From contig NZ_CP017561.2 in NCBI RefSeq assembly GCF_001865575.2, positions 2,728,001 through 2,792,000 of the forward strand: a stretch of 64,000 nucleotides of DNA, read 5' to 3'. This document shows positions 26,718 through 36,515 of the stretch, in pieces. The stretch comes from Paraburkholderia sprentiae WSM5005. Lineage in GTDB: Bacteria > Pseudomonadota > Gammaproteobacteria > Burkholderiales > Burkholderiaceae. How positions within the stretch are numbered: the first letter of the stretch is position 1; each line of letters opens with the position of its first letter. A model generated the notes under the pieces. That model saw nothing but the letters and a program-made list of their open reading frames with translations. It ran no database searches and was not told where the DNA came from. Position numbers and translations under genes: made by a program.

Positions 26718-27551
26718 TCAACGCAGCATGAACGACATCGCCGACAGGCAGTTCAGCATCCGCACCGCATGCTCGGCCGACGCCGCGCTGAAGCGCAGCG
26801 TCACGCCATCGACGCGCGTGAGCGTCGGCCATTGGCAGAACAGATCGGCGAGTCCGCTCGTCTGCACGCGCAGTTCGCAGTCGACCGCTCGCGGCTCCAC
26901 GCGCGTCGCGGCAGGCGCGCGGCCCGCTTCGACTTGCTGACGGACCACGTCGGACGCGGCGGCCCGCAGCACCTCGCGCACGCTCGCGGGCGACTGCGTG
27001 ACGCCGCTGGCCTGGCCGGTTGCGACCTTCGTGACGACGAACCGCGCGTCCGGAAAACGCGGCGCGGTCTCCTCGGCGAACACGTCGTCACCCGATAACA
27101 GCACCACACGTGCGCCATATTCTTCGGCGAGCGCACCGTACAACCCTGCTTCGCCCAGCTCCACGCCATTGAATGCGACCCGCGCGAACGCGACGCTGTT
27201 GATCGTATGCGCGAGGACGCCGCGCGTTTGCGCCTTCGCGTGATAGCCGAGCATGAAGACGAGCGCCGCACCGTATTCGAGCCCGGCCATCATGCCGAGC
27301 GTGCGCGGCTTGCCGAGCACCACCTGCGCGCGCGGGTCGAGCAGGTCGGGCAGCAGGTTACGAAAGCCGCCGTGCGAATCGTTGACCCACACGTCGGTCG
27401 CACCGCCCGCGAACGCGCCTTCGATTGCGGCGTTGGCTTCGAGCGTCATCCAGCGTCGCGCGGCTTCGTATTCGCCATTGCCCGCGCGCGTCTGCTCGGC
27501 GTGGAAGACGCCGGCGACGCCTTCGATATCGGTGGAGATCAGGACTTTCAT
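26718..27551 (-). CDS. M55 family D-aminopeptidase (DppA-like)
   Basis: 277 residues, similar in length to Bacillus DppA. Zinc ligands appear at the same positions as I recall for that enzyme: Asp8 and Glu10 in STDIEG, His60 in NDSHGG, His104 in YHAKAQ, a Glu near 131-134, and the proposed nucleophile His115. DppA-type decamers remove N-terminal D-amino acids, for example from D-Ala-D-Ala. The ATG overlaps the upstream DmpA-like gene stop (ATGA). It is the last gene of the peptide uptake operon, where it would trim imported peptides in the cytoplasm. Confidence 0.9.
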   Translation of the reverse strand: MKVLISTDIEGVAGVFHAEQTRAGNGEYEAARRWMTLEANAAIEGAFAGGATDVWVNDSHGGFRNLLPDLLDPRAQVVLGKPRTLGMMAGLEYGAALVFMLGYHAKAQTRGVLAHTINSVAFARVAFNGVELGEAGLYGALAEEYGARVVLLSGDDVFAEETAPRFPDARFVVTKVATGQASGVTQSPASVREVLRAAASDVVRQQVEAGRAPAATRVEPRAVDCELRVQTSGLADLFCQWPTLTRVDGVTLRFSAASAEHAVRMLNCLSAMSFMLR

Positions 27552-28663
27552 CGCGCAGCATGCCTCAGTAGCTGGGTAAGGTCCGGCACGCTGTCGCGCA
27601 GCGACAGCCGTCGATGTCCGTCGCGACCGGTGACGGACTCGGCGCTCCACAATGCATCGACGATCGCCTGTTCGATGCTGTCGGCGCAGGCGCGAAACAG
27701 CGGGTCCATACCGTGATCCGCGACCAGCGGCGGCAGCGCGACGAAGTCCGCGCCGTGCGGCACCGTGTAAGCGGTCGAAAACGCCAGCGCGATATCGCCG
27801 CTGCCGTGGCCGTACACGGAGCCGCTGCGCGCAAGACCGGCCGCCGCGCGCAACGACAGGCGTTTGAGCTGTCGCCCATCGAGCGGCGCATCGGTCGCGA
27901 CGATCATGACGATCGAGCCTTGCTCGGGTTTGTCGGCGGTTGCATGTGCAGCAGCATTGGCAGCGGCATTGGCAAGCTCGGCCGCGGCCGCTCGTTCGGT
28001 CAGCATGCGGCCGAGCGGCGTGCCGTCGATCGTCAGCATCGGCAGGCGGCCGAAGTTCGCAAGCACGAGCGCGCCGACGGTATAGTCACGGCCCGCCGCA
28101 CTCACCACACGCGACGCGGTGCCGATGCCGCCCTTCAGATCGAAGCACGACATGCCGCGCCCCGCACCGAGCGCGCCGCGCCCCACGTCCGCGCTCGCCG
28201 CATCGAATGCGTCGTCGAAATGCCGTTCGGCAACGGCAAGCGTCTGGATATCGTTCAGGTAACCGTCGTTGCATTCGAACACGAGCGGATTGACCGTCGA
28301 CCATTCGCGGCCGATCCGTGGATTCGCGCGGATCGCCGCGCGAATCTGCGCCTGCGCGAGCACGCCGACGCCGAACGTGTTGGTCAGCGCGATCGGCGTC
28401 TCCAGCGTGCCGAGTTCGTCGAGTTGCACGAGCCCGATGCTCTTGCCGAAACCGTTGATCACCGACGCGGCGGCCGGCACCTTGTCGACGAACGGATCGC
28501 CGCGATGCGGCCGGATCACGGTCACGCCGGTTTGCAGCGCGCCTTCGGCAAGCGTGCAATGTCCGACGCTCACGCCGTCCACGTCGGCGATCGTGCCGCG
28601 CGGTCCTGCCGGCAACGTGCCAAGATGCGGCGCTCGCTCGGCCGAATGCTTGCCGATGCTCAT
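27548..28663 (-). CDS. P1 family peptidase (DmpA-like aminopeptidase)
   Basis: 371 residues. N-terminal nucleophile hydrolase that cuts itself before a serine: here Gly249-Ser250 in [14 protein letters not shown], the position known for DmpA. Other conserved parts are TNTFGVG near 94-100, CNDGYLND near 131-138 and GGIGTASRV near 178-186. Characterised members release N-terminal D- or L-residues or beta-amino acids from peptides. No signal peptide, so cytoplasmic. Its start overlaps the upstream permease stop (ATGA), and its stop overlaps the DppA-like gene, so both peptidases are produced together with the transporter. Confidence 0.9.
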   Translation of the reverse strand: MSIGKHSAERAPHLGTLPAGPRGTIADVDGVSVGHCTLAEGALQTGVTVIRPHRGDPFVDKVPAAASVINGFGKSIGLVQLDELGTLETPIALTNTFGVGVLAQAQIRAAIRANPRIGREWSTVNPLVFECNDGYLNDIQTLAVAERHFDDAFDAASADVGRGALGAGRGMSCFDLKGGIGTASRVVSAAGRDYTVGALVLANFGRLPMLTIDGTPLGRMLTERAAAAELANAAANAAAHATADKPEQGSIVMIVATDAPLDGRQLKRLSLRAAAGLARSGSVYGHGSGDIALAFSTAYTVPHGADFVALPPLVADHGMDPLFRACADSIEQAIVDALWSAESVTGRDGHRRLSLRDSVPDLTQLLRHAAR

Positions 28664-29565
28664 GGCCGATCCAGCTTCGGATCGAGCGCGTCGCGCAAAC
28701 CGTCGCCGAGCAGGTTGAACGCAAGCACGGTCAGGAAGATAGCGAGGCTCGGAAACAGCGCGATATGTGGCGCGGTCACCATGTCGGCGCGCGCTTCGTT
28801 GAGCATCGCGCCCCACTCGGGCGTCGGCGGCTGCGCGCCGAGGCCGAGGAACGACAGGCTCGCCGCCGTGATGATCGATGTGCCGATGCGCATCGTCAGA
28901 TACACGATGACCGATGAAATCGTGCCCGGCAGAATGTGCCGCACGATGATCGTCCAGTCCGACGCGCCGATGCTGCGCGCCGCCTCGATATAGGTGAGCT
29001 GCTTGAGCATCAGCGTATTGCCGCGCACGAGCCGCGCGAACGCCGGAATGCTGAAGATGGCCACGGCGCAGATCACGTTGATCATGCCGTTGCCGAGAAT
29101 CGCGACCACGCCGATCGCGAGCAGAATGCCCGGGAACGCGAACAGCACGTCGGCCACCCGCATCGTGATGCGATCCCACCAGCCCTCGTAGTAACCGGCA
29201 AGCAGCCCGAACAACGTGCCGATCAGCGCGCCGATCGCGACGGACAAAAAGCCCGCCTGCAGCGAAATCCGCGAACCGACGAGGATGCGGCTGAAAATAT
29301 CGCGGCCCAAAGAATCGACACCGAACCAGTGCGCGGCCGACGGCCCCGCGTTCAGCGCGTCGTAGTCGAAGAAATTCTCGGGGTCGTACGGCACGATATG
29401 CGGCGCGATGATCGCGATCACGATCAGCAGCAGCACGAACACGCCGGCGGCCATCGCGACATGCTGCTTGCGGAACTTGCGCCAGAACTCGCTCCACGGC
29501 GTGCGGATCGCGCGTTCGGCGGCAGCGGGATTGGCCGCATTCGGCCCGGTGGCAGTGGTGCTCAT
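28660..29565 (-). CDS. gsiD: peptide/glutathione ABC transporter permease, GsiD type
   Basis: 301 residues, six membrane segments, DppC/OppC family. The N-terminal helix (about 38-58) and large loop with [15 protein letters not shown] near 84-98 are typical, and the EAA coupling loop reads [22 protein letters not shown]. It pairs with the GsiC-like permease encoded 7 bases upstream. By best resemblance this is the GsiABCD system, which imports glutathione in E. coli; the accompanying peptidases here suggest broader peptides. Confidence 0.85.
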   Translation of the reverse strand: MSTTATGPNAANPAAAERAIRTPWSEFWRKFRKQHVAMAAGVFVLLLIVIAIIAPHIVPYDPENFFDYDALNAGPSAAHWFGVDSLGRDIFSRILVGSRISLQAGFLSVAIGALIGTLFGLLAGYYEGWWDRITMRVADVLFAFPGILLAIGVVAILGNGMINVICAVAIFSIPAFARLVRGNTLMLKQLTYIEAARSIGASDWTIIVRHILPGTISSVIVYLTMRIGTSIITAASLSFLGLGAQPPTPEWGAMLNEARADMVTAPHIALFPSLAIFLTVLAFNLLGDGLRDALDPKLDRP

Positions 29566-29572
29566 GCGGGCC

Positions 29573-30493
29573 TCACTTGAAGCGGATGGTCGGGTTGATC
29601 ACCGCGTACAGCACGTCGACGATCAGGTTGATGATGATGAATTCGAGCGAGAACAACAGCACCTCGGCCTGGATGATCGGATAGTCGCGCATCGACACGG
29701 CATCGACGAGCAACCGGCCCAGGCCCGGCCAGTTGAACACCACCTCGACGACGATCGAGCCGCCGAGCAGAAAGCCGAACTGCAGCCCCATCATCGTGAC
29801 GACGGGAATCAGCGCGTTGCGCAGGCAGTGCTTCAGGATCACGAGCCGCTCGGGCACGCCCTTCGCACGCGCGGTGCGCACGAAGTCCTCATGCAGCACT
29901 TCGACGAACGACGCCCGCGTGAAGCGCGCCATCACCGCGGCGACCGCCGCACCGAGCGTCAGCGACGGCAGCACGTAGCTGCGCCACGAACCGTCGCCGA
30001 CGATCGGCAGCCAGCCGAGCTGCACCGAGAAGATCTCCATCAGCAGCATGCCGAGCGCGAACGCCGGAAACGAAATGCCCGACACCGCGAGCGTCATGCC
30101 GAGCCGGTCCGGCCAGCGGTTACGCCACACCGCCGACGCGATGCCGATCGCCATGCCGATCACGACCGCCCACACCATGCTGGCGATCGTCAGCCACAGC
30201 GTCGGCATGAAGCGTTCCGCGATCTCCTGGCTCACGGGCCGCTTGCTGCGCGTGGACATGCCGAAGTCGCCATGCGCCATCCGCCAGAAGAAACGGACGA
30301 ACTGCTGCGGCAGCGGCCGGTCGAGGCCGAGGTCGGAGCGCACGAGCGCGACAGTCGCCTCGTCCGCTTCGGGTCCGGCGGCGAGCCGCGCCGGATCGCC
30401 CGGCAATAGATGCACGAACAGAAACACCAGCACAGCGACGATGAACAGCGTCGGCAGCAGGCCTAGCAGACGTTTGACGAGGAAGTTCAGCAT
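29573..30493 (-). CDS. gsiC: peptide/glutathione ABC transporter permease, GsiC type
   Basis: 306 residues, the usual GsiC length, six membrane segments. N-terminal [21 protein letters not shown] helix, LLPGDPAR near 30, and the coupling loop [26 protein letters not shown] are diagnostic of DppB/OppB-type permeases. It lies between the binding protein and GsiD genes on the same strand, with a 113-base gap before it. Confidence 0.85.
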   Translation of the reverse strand: MLNFLVKRLLGLLPTLFIVAVLVFLFVHLLPGDPARLAAGPEADEATVALVRSDLGLDRPLPQQFVRFFWRMAHGDFGMSTRSKRPVSQEIAERFMPTLWLTIASMVWAVVIGMAIGIASAVWRNRWPDRLGMTLAVSGISFPAFALGMLLMEIFSVQLGWLPIVGDGSWRSYVLPSLTLGAAVAAVMARFTRASFVEVLHEDFVRTARAKGVPERLVILKHCLRNALIPVVTMMGLQFGFLLGGSIVVEVVFNWPGLGRLLVDAVSMRDYPIIQAEVLLFSLEFIIINLIVDVLYAVINPTIRFK

Positions 30494-30606
30494 GAAACCA
30501 GTCCGGCAAATGAGCGGCAAATGAAGCGGGCAACGAGGCATCGGGTGCGGCGGCGGCACGCGCGGCGGCGCGAACCGCCCGCTGCGCATGCCGCCTCGTC
30601 AGCTCG

Positions 30607-32169
30607 TCACTTGATCGCGATCTCGTCGAAGTTGAACGAGCCGTCCGGCGCGACGTAAGCGCCCGACAGACGCTTGCTGCGCGCGTACACGACCTTCTCC
30701 TTGACGAGGAAGATCCACGGCGCGTCGGCCCAGACGCGCTTCTGCGCATCGGTGTAGAGCGCGGCCTTCTGGGTGCGGTCGGTGGTTTCGAGCGCCTGCT
30801 TCAGATCGTTGTCGACCGCGTCGCTCTTGTAGTACGCGGTGTTCATCATCTTCGGCGGGAACGAGTAGCCCGCCAGCAGCGGGCTGATCGCCCAGTCCGA
30901 TTCACCGGTCGACGACGACCAGCCCGCGTAGTACATGCGCACCGGCGCGGTGGCCGGATCCTGCGCGCTTTCGACCTTGGCGACGCGCTGACCCGCTTCG
31001 AGCGCTTCGACGCTCGCCTTGATGCCGACCTGCGCGAGCTGCTGCTGCACGAACTGGATCACCTTCTGCGCGGTCGAGTAGTTATACGCGGACCACAGCG
31101 TGGTTTCGAAACCGTTCGGGTAGCCCGCTTCCTTCAGCAGTTCGCGCGCCTTCGCCGGATCGTACGGCCACGGTCCGAGCTTGACCGCGTAGTCGACGCC
31201 CTGCGGCACCACGCCGTCGGCCGGCGTCGCGTAACCGGCGAACGCGACCTTGGTCAGCGCTTCCTTGTTGACCGCATAGTTCAGCGCTTCACGCACCTTC
31301 GGGTTGTCGAACGGCTTCTGGTTCATGTTCATGCTGATGTAGCGCTGGATGATCGACGGCGCCGCGATCAGGTCGACCTTCGGGCTCGACTGCAGTTGCG
31401 CGGCCTGTTCGAACGGCACCTGGAACGCGAAGTCCGCTTCGCCGGTACGCATCAGCGCGGCGCGCGTGTTGTTGTCGACCACCGGCTTCCAGTCGATCGC
31501 ATCGATCTTCGGGTAGCCCTTCTTCCAGTAGCCGGCGAACTTCTTCACGGTCAGGTCGCCGGCCGGGTCCCACTTCACCAGTTCGAACGGACCGGTGCCG
31601 ACCGGATGAAAGGCAATGTCCTTGCCGTACTTTTTCAGTGCGTCCGGCGAGATCATCACCGCCGACGGATGCGCGAGCACGTTGATGAACGCCGAGAACG
31701 GCGTCTTCAGCGTGATGCGCACCGTGTACGGATCGACGACCTCGGTCTTCTCGATGCGGCTGAACATGTTGTAGCGCTTGAGCTTGTTGGCCGGGTCGGT
31801 CACACGGTCGAAGTTCGCCTTCACCGCGGCCGCGTTGAAGTCGGTGCCGTCCTGGAACTTCACGCCATGGCGCAGCTTGATCGTATAGACGCGCGCGTCG
31901 GGGCTCGCCTCGTAGCTGTCGGCGAGCACGTTGACGAGCTTCATGTCCTTGTCGAAGCCGAACAAGCCCTGGTAGAACGACTTCGCGACCGCCTGCGACA
32001 GCGTGTCGTTCGCGTCGTACGGATCGAGCGACGTAAAGGTCGACGCGACGGCCATCACGGCCGTGGTTTCAGCGTGCGCCAGATTGCCCGCGAGCATCGC
32101 GAACACCACCGCGCCGCCGCTGACGAGCGCACGCAAACGAAACGAAGAGGACGGGAACAGCAGGTTCAT
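30607..32169 (-). CDS. gsiB: peptide/glutathione ABC transporter periplasmic binding protein, GsiB type
   Basis: 520 residues. Signal peptide with likely cleavage after AHA (about residue 33), then a complete SBP_bac_5 domain of the oligopeptide/dipeptide/glutathione-binding class. Recognisable segments are [24 protein letters not shown] near 99-122, [22 protein letters not shown] near 192-213 and [17 protein letters not shown] near 288-304. It delivers ligand to the GsiCD permeases. The family includes glutathione, dipeptide and D-Ala-D-Ala binders, so ligand identity is open. Confidence 0.88.
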   Translation of the reverse strand: MNLLFPSSSFRLRALVSGGAVVFAMLAGNLAHAETTAVMAVASTFTSLDPYDANDTLSQAVAKSFYQGLFGFDKDMKLVNVLADSYEASPDARVYTIKLRHGVKFQDGTDFNAAAVKANFDRVTDPANKLKRYNMFSRIEKTEVVDPYTVRITLKTPFSAFINVLAHPSAVMISPDALKKYGKDIAFHPVGTGPFELVKWDPAGDLTVKKFAGYWKKGYPKIDAIDWKPVVDNNTRAALMRTGEADFAFQVPFEQAAQLQSSPKVDLIAAPSIIQRYISMNMNQKPFDNPKVREALNYAVNKEALTKVAFAGYATPADGVVPQGVDYAVKLGPWPYDPAKARELLKEAGYPNGFETTLWSAYNYSTAQKVIQFVQQQLAQVGIKASVEALEAGQRVAKVESAQDPATAPVRMYYAGWSSSTGESDWAISPLLAGYSFPPKMMNTAYYKSDAVDNDLKQALETTDRTQKAALYTDAQKRVWADAPWIFLVKEKVVYARSKRLSGAYVAPDGSFNFDEIAIK

Positions 32170-32228
32170 GAGATTGCTCCAGGCTGCGAGTTGAGGGTGT
32201 GACGAAGTCGTTATGGTGGGTGCTTCGT

Positions 32229-34151
32229 TCAATACACGCCGCCGACGCGATGCTGCGCGACGAAGTGATCCGGTCCCACCGCGACGAGCGGCGCGACGAC
32301 CGGCTCGTCGTGCAGCGCGCGAATCGGGCTCGGAATATCGTCGGCGGCGAGCATGCGCTGCGCGTGACGTCGCGCGGGATCGGCCACCGGCACCGCGCTC
32401 ATCAGCTTCTTCGTGTATGGATGCCGCGGCGCCTCGAACACCGCGCGGCGCGGTCCGATCTCGACGATCTGGCCGAGATACATCACCGCGACGCGATGGC
32501 ACACGCGCTCGACGACCGCCATGTCGTGCGAAATGAACAGATACGCGACGCCGAGCTCGCGCTGCAGATCGAGCATCAGATTGACGATCTGCGCCTGCAC
32601 GGAGACGTCGAGCGCGGACACCGATTCGTCGGCGATCACGACTTTGGGATTCAGCGCGAGCGCACGGGCGATCGCGATACGCTGACGCTGCCCGCCCGAA
32701 AACTCGTGCGGATAGCGGCGCGCGGCCTCGGCCGGCAAGCCGACTTTCTCGAGCAGCCACGCGACGCGCGCCTGCGCTTCTGCACCCTGCGCGACACCAT
32801 GCACGAGCAGCGGCTCCATGATCGAGAAGCCGACCGTCAGGCGCGGATTCAACGACGCGAACGGGTCTTGGAAAATAAACTGGATATCGCGGCGCAGCGC
32901 CTGCAACGCGGGCCCGCTCAGCGAACTGATTTCCTTGCCGGCGAATTCGATCGAGCCGCTCTGACTGTCGACCAGCCGCAGCAACGAGCGGCCCGTGGTC
33001 GACTTGCCGCAGCCCGATTCACCGACCAGCGCGAGCGTCTCGCCGGGGCGCAGATCGAAGCTGACTTTCTCGACCGCGTGCACGCGGCCCGTCGTGCGGC
33101 CGAACAGGCCGCTGCGTACCGGAAAGCGCGTGACCAGATCGCGCACGCGCAGAATCGGCGGCATGTCGTCGCGCACGGCAGGCTGCGCCTGTTCGGCGAC
33201 GGCCGCGGCGGGCTGCACCGCGGCATCGGCGCCGTTCGCGCCGGCCTGCTCGACGGCCACGATCGGAAAGCGCGCGGGCTGATCGGTGCCCTGCATCGAG
33301 CCGAGCCGCGGCACCGCCGCGAGCAGCGCCTTCGTGTACGGATGCGATGGCGCGGCGAACAGCGCGTCCGACGCGCCCTCCTCGACCTTGTCGCCGCGAT
33401 ACATGACGAGCACGCGGTCGGCCACTTCGGCGACCACGCCCATGTCGTGCGTGATGAAGATCACGCCCATGTTCATCTCGTCCTGCAGCCCACGGATCAA
33501 TTGCAGGATCTGCGCCTGGATCGTCACGTCGAGCGCGGTGGTCGGCTCGTCGGCGATCAGCAGCGCGGGCTTGCACGACAACGCCATCGCGATCATCACG
33601 CGCTGGCGCATACCGCCCGACAGCTGATGCGGGAAACGCGCCGCCACGCGCTTCGCCTCGGGAATCCGAACCAGTGCGAGCAGACGCAAGGTTTCCGCAC
33701 GCGCGGCCTCGCGGCTCTTGCCCTGGTGCAACGCGATCGCCTCGCTGATCTGATCGCCGACCGTGAAGACCGGATTGAGCGAGGTCATCGGCTCCTGGAA
33801 AATCATCGCGATGTCGGCGCCGCGAATCGTGCGCATCGTGCCGGACGACGCCTTCGCGAGATCGAGCACGCTGCCGTCGGGCCGCCGGAACGCGATGCTG
33901 CCGCCGGCAAGACGTCCGCCGCCATGCTCGATCAGGCGCATCAGCGCGAGCGACGTGACCGACTTGCCCGAGCCCGATTCGCCGACGATCGCGAGCGTCT
34001 CGCCGCGCTCGACCGTAAACGACAGATTGCGCACCGCGTTGAAGCTCGCGTCGCCGCGGCGGAACGCGACCGTCAGATCGTCGACCGCCAGCACGCGCTG
34101 CGGCGGCAGGGTTTCGATAAGTGGGCTGGCGGTGTGCGTGGAAGTCGGCAC
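32229..34151 (-). CDS. gsiA: peptide/glutathione ABC transporter dual ATPase, GsiA type
   Basis: About 640 residues, two fused DppD/DppF-like ATPase domains in one chain. Walker A motifs GESGSGKS and GESGCGKS, signature motifs LSGGM and FSGGQ, and an oligopeptide-transporter C-terminal region ([24 protein letters not shown]) in each half. Start: GTG 34151 has AAGGA 7 bases ahead, while ATG 34172, seven codons earlier, has none; the latter is the alternative. It powers uptake through GsiC/GsiD. It follows the isoaspartyl peptidase gene. Confidence 0.88.
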   Translation of the reverse strand: MPTSTHTASPLIETLPPQRVLAVDDLTVAFRRGDASFNAVRNLSFTVERGETLAIVGESGSGKSVTSLALMRLIEHGGGRLAGGSIAFRRPDGSVLDLAKASSGTMRTIRGADIAMIFQEPMTSLNPVFTVGDQISEAIALHQGKSREAARAETLRLLALVRIPEAKRVAARFPHQLSGGMRQRVMIAMALSCKPALLIADEPTTALDVTIQAQILQLIRGLQDEMNMGVIFITHDMGVVAEVADRVLVMYRGDKVEEGASDALFAAPSHPYTKALLAAVPRLGSMQGTDQPARFPIVAVEQAGANGADAAVQPAAAVAEQAQPAVRDDMPPILRVRDLVTRFPVRSGLFGRTTGRVHAVEKVSFDLRPGETLALVGESGCGKSTTGRSLLRLVDSQSGSIEFAGKEISSLSGPALQALRRDIQFIFQDPFASLNPRLTVGFSIMEPLLVHGVAQGAEAQARVAWLLEKVGLPAEAARRYPHEFSGGQRQRIAIARALALNPKVVIADESVSALDVSVQAQIVNLMLDLQRELGVAYLFISHDMAVVERVCHRVAVMYLGQIVEIGPRRAVFEAPRHPYTKKLMSAVPVADPARRHAQRMLAADDIPSPIRALHDEPVVAPLVAVGPDHFVAQHRVGGVY

Positions 34152-34231
34152 GGTGATTCCTTTGCTTTGCATTCGAACGCGGCTAACAGGGCTTCAGGGG
34201 CTTCACGCAATCTGGCGACGCGCGCGAGCGG

Positions 34232-35221
34232 CTAGCGATAGATCGCCGTCACGGGCGCTTCGCCCAACCGCGCGAAACCGCGGTACATGCCTTCGGTATT
34301 GAACGGCAGCGTGACGTTGCCGTGCCCGTCGACGGCGACGAGTCCGCCGCGTCCGTCGATCTTCGGCAGGCGGTTCATCACGACGTCGTGCGCGGCCTGT
34401 TCGAGCGAGACCTGGCGATACGCCATCTGCGCGGCGACGTCGTAGGCGGCGACCATGCGCATGAACATTTCGCCGGAGCCGGTCGTCGACACCGCGCAGG
34501 TCGCGTCGTCCGCGTAGCAGCCGGCGCCGATCAGCGGCGTATCGCCGACGCGGCCCACCTGCTTGTTGGTCACGCCGCCCGTCGAGGTCGCCGCGGCGAG
34601 ATGCCCGTGGCGGTCGAGCGCGACCGCGCCGACGGTGCCGAACTTGCGGTTCGGATCGATCGGCTCGTGCGGCGTCGGCTCGGCGTTGCGCGAAGCCTCG
34701 CACGCGAGCGTCGCGGCGTCGTGGTCGAGCATCGGACGCTGCTGCTCGCGCGCGAGCTGCCATTGGCGACGGCGCGCGTCGGTATCGAAGTAGCTGTTAT
34801 CGACGAGTTCGAGCCCCTGCGCCGCCGCGAATGCCTCCGCACCTTCGGCGGTGAACAGCACGTGGTCGCTGCGCTCGAGCACCCGGCGCGCGGCGAGAAT
34901 CGGATTGCGCACGCGCTTCACGCAGCAGATCGCACCGGCATCGAGCGTGCGGCCGTCCATGATCGCCGCGTCGAGCTCATGCGTGCCGGCCGCCGTGTAG
35001 ACCGCGCCGTGGCCCGCGTTGAAGAGCGCGCAGTCTTCGAGCAGGCGCACCGCCTCGCTGACCGCGTCGAGCGCGCTGCCGCCGTCGGCGAGCACGCGCT
35101 GGCCGGCGCTCAGCACCGCCTCGAGCGCCGCGTGATATTCGGCTTCGGCGCTGGCCGACATCGACGCGCGCAGGATCGTTCCTGCGCCGCCATGAATGGC
35201 AATGACTGCGTTGGGGTTCAT
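34232..35221 (-). CDS. iaaA: isoaspartyl peptidase/L-asparaginase (plant-type)
   Basis: 329 residues. N-terminal nucleophile hydrolase that splits itself at Gly195-Thr196 in KFGTVGAV; the new Thr is the nucleophile. The AIHGGAGT start, NAGHGAVYT near 68-76 and [15 protein letters not shown] region are diagnostic. It hydrolyses beta-aspartyl (isoaspartyl) dipeptides and asparagine. Its ATG overlaps the regulator gene stop (ATGA), and the peptide transporter genes follow, so imported isopeptides are a likely substrate. In E. coli the homologous iaaA also precedes gsiABCD, which supports the assignment. Confidence 0.92.
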   Translation of the reverse strand: MNPNAVIAIHGGAGTILRASMSASAEAEYHAALEAVLSAGQRVLADGGSALDAVSEAVRLLEDCALFNAGHGAVYTAAGTHELDAAIMDGRTLDAGAICCVKRVRNPILAARRVLERSDHVLFTAEGAEAFAAAQGLELVDNSYFDTDARRRQWQLAREQQRPMLDHDAATLACEASRNAEPTPHEPIDPNRKFGTVGAVALDRHGHLAAATSTGGVTNKQVGRVGDTPLIGAGCYADDATCAVSTTGSGEMFMRMVAAYDVAAQMAYRQVSLEQAAHDVVMNRLPKIDGRGGLVAVDGHGNVTLPFNTEGMYRGFARLGEAPVTAIYR

Positions 35222-36309
35222 CGTTTGGATCGTGGAGTGCGGTTGGTTCGGGGAGTGCGGACTGCCGTGACGGCTTGTGCTTCGGTATCGCTGGCTTTCA
35301 TGCCTTTGACTTTGGCGTTGCCGGCCTTCGCGCCGTCGCCGTGTTCGAGCTTGGCAGGCTTCGCTCGCGCAGCTTTGCTCGAAGCGCGCGAAGACGCCTG
35401 CGCGGCGCCGGCCGCGCCGGACTGCGGATCGAACAGCCACGGCAGCACGAACTCGCTGACCTCGGCGGCCGCCTTGACCGAGCGTTGCGCGCGATAGGCC
35501 ACCGCGTCGCACAACGCCTCGATGACCGCGAGCACCGCGGAATCGGCATTCGACGCAAGACGCCGGTCGGTGCGCACATACAGCGCGAGATCCGCGCACT
35601 GCACGAGCGGCGAGCGTGGACCGTCGGTGAGCGCCAGCACGCGCGCGCCGCGTTCCGAGGCGCGACGCGCCAGCTCGATCGTGTCCTCGACATAGCGCGG
35701 AAACGCAATGCCGATCACGAGATCGCCCGGGCCCGAGCTCACGAGATGCCGCGCCGCGTGCGACGGCCCGCCGATCAGCGCGAGCGAATGCACGTTGTCG
35801 TGATACGGCAGCAGCCCGTGCTCCATCAGGCTCGCCAGAAACGCGCTGGCACCGAAGCCGATCACGAACACGCGGCGCGCGGCGATGATCGCCTCGACGG
35901 CGGCGTCGGCGCTAGCGCGATCGATCGACGTCCGCGTCGCGTGCAGATTGTCGGCGGCCTGCTGGAGCGACGCGTCGATCAGATCGTCACCGGCCGCAAG
36001 CGTTTCCTGCGCGCTGCGCAGCCGCTCGACCGGCGCGAGCGTCGCCTCGAAGCCACGCACGAGCGCCTCGCGAAACTGCGGATAACCGTCGAAGCCGAGC
36101 GCGCGCGCAAAGCGATTCGCGCTCGCGACCGACGCGCCGACCACGCTCGCGAGTTCGTCGATACGCATCGTCGCCGCGCGGAACAGATGGGCCAGCACGT
36201 ACTCGCCCATGCGCTGGTGGATCGGCGTGAGCGTCGGCATCGCGGCGGTGATGCGCGCGGCAATGGCCTGCTCGGCGGGGTTCGGTACAGCGGACGGATG
36301 ATGGATCAT
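35218..36309 (-). CDS. MurR/RpiR family transcriptional regulator
   Basis: 363 residues. N-terminal HTH_6 domain (about 12-88) with the recognition helix in ASVASANRFARALG, and a SIS sugar-phosphate-type effector domain at about 130-265 (FVIGFGASAFLA). The last 60 residues are a Lys/Arg/Ala-rich tail not usual for the family. It heads the peptide operon and probably controls it; effectors of RpiR proteins are normally phosphosugars, so the signal for a peptide operon might be a cell-wall sugar derivative (inference). A set of palindromes upstream is the likely operator. Confidence 0.88.
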   Translation of the reverse strand: MIHHPSAVPNPAEQAIAARITAAMPTLTPIHQRMGEYVLAHLFRAATMRIDELASVVGASVASANRFARALGFDGYPQFREALVRGFEATLAPVERLRSAQETLAAGDDLIDASLQQAADNLHATRTSIDRASADAAVEAIIAARRVFVIGFGASAFLASLMEHGLLPYHDNVHSLALIGGPSHAARHLVSSGPGDLVIGIAFPRYVEDTIELARRASERGARVLALTDGPRSPLVQCADLALYVRTDRRLASNADSAVLAVIEALCDAVAYRAQRSVKAAAEVSEFVLPWLFDPQSGAAGAAQASSRASSKAARAKPAKLEHGDGAKAGNAKVKGMKASDTEAQAVTAVRTPRTNRTPRSKR

Positions 36310-36346
36310 GCGAACGGACAGGCGCGGTTGTTTTATGCGAATTCGA

Positions 36347-36362
36347 TGAAATTATATTTACA
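36347..36362. promoter_or_regulatory. imperfect operator-like palindrome near the regulator start
   Basis: TGAAATTATATTTACA, 12 of 16 positions symmetric, 38 bases ahead of the regulator ATG in an AT-rich patch. It resembles the perfect palindrome at 36466 in 12 of 16 positions. Confidence 0.4.
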
Positions 36363-36377
36363 TAAAACACGCGCCGA

Positions 36378-36393
36378 AAAAAATTCATTTTCA
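36378..36393. promoter_or_regulatory. operator-like half site
   Basis: AAAAAATTCATTTTCA: its right half CATTTTCA is identical to that of the perfect palindrome at 36466 and the left half matches in five of eight positions. Confidence 0.35.
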
Positions 36394-36465
36394 TGATTCG
36401 AGGGTTTTCACCGACCACGGCCCTGCCGACAACGGGTTGAACATCCTCGCAATGCCGCGCCTCGA

Positions 36466-36481
36466 TGAAAATGCATTTTCA
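36466..36481. promoter_or_regulatory. perfect 16-bp palindrome upstream of the RpiR-type regulator
   Basis: TGAAAATGCATTTTCA reads the same on both strands. It lies 157 bases upstream of the regulator gene in a region with no coding sequence, and related sites occur at 36378 and 36347. The TGAAA/TTTCA form is the kind of operator reported for RpiR-family regulators, so it is the best candidate binding site for autoregulation and operon control. Confidence 0.55.
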
Positions 36482-36515
36482 CCGGGACGATTGGCGGCTT
36501 CACCACGCGCCGCGC

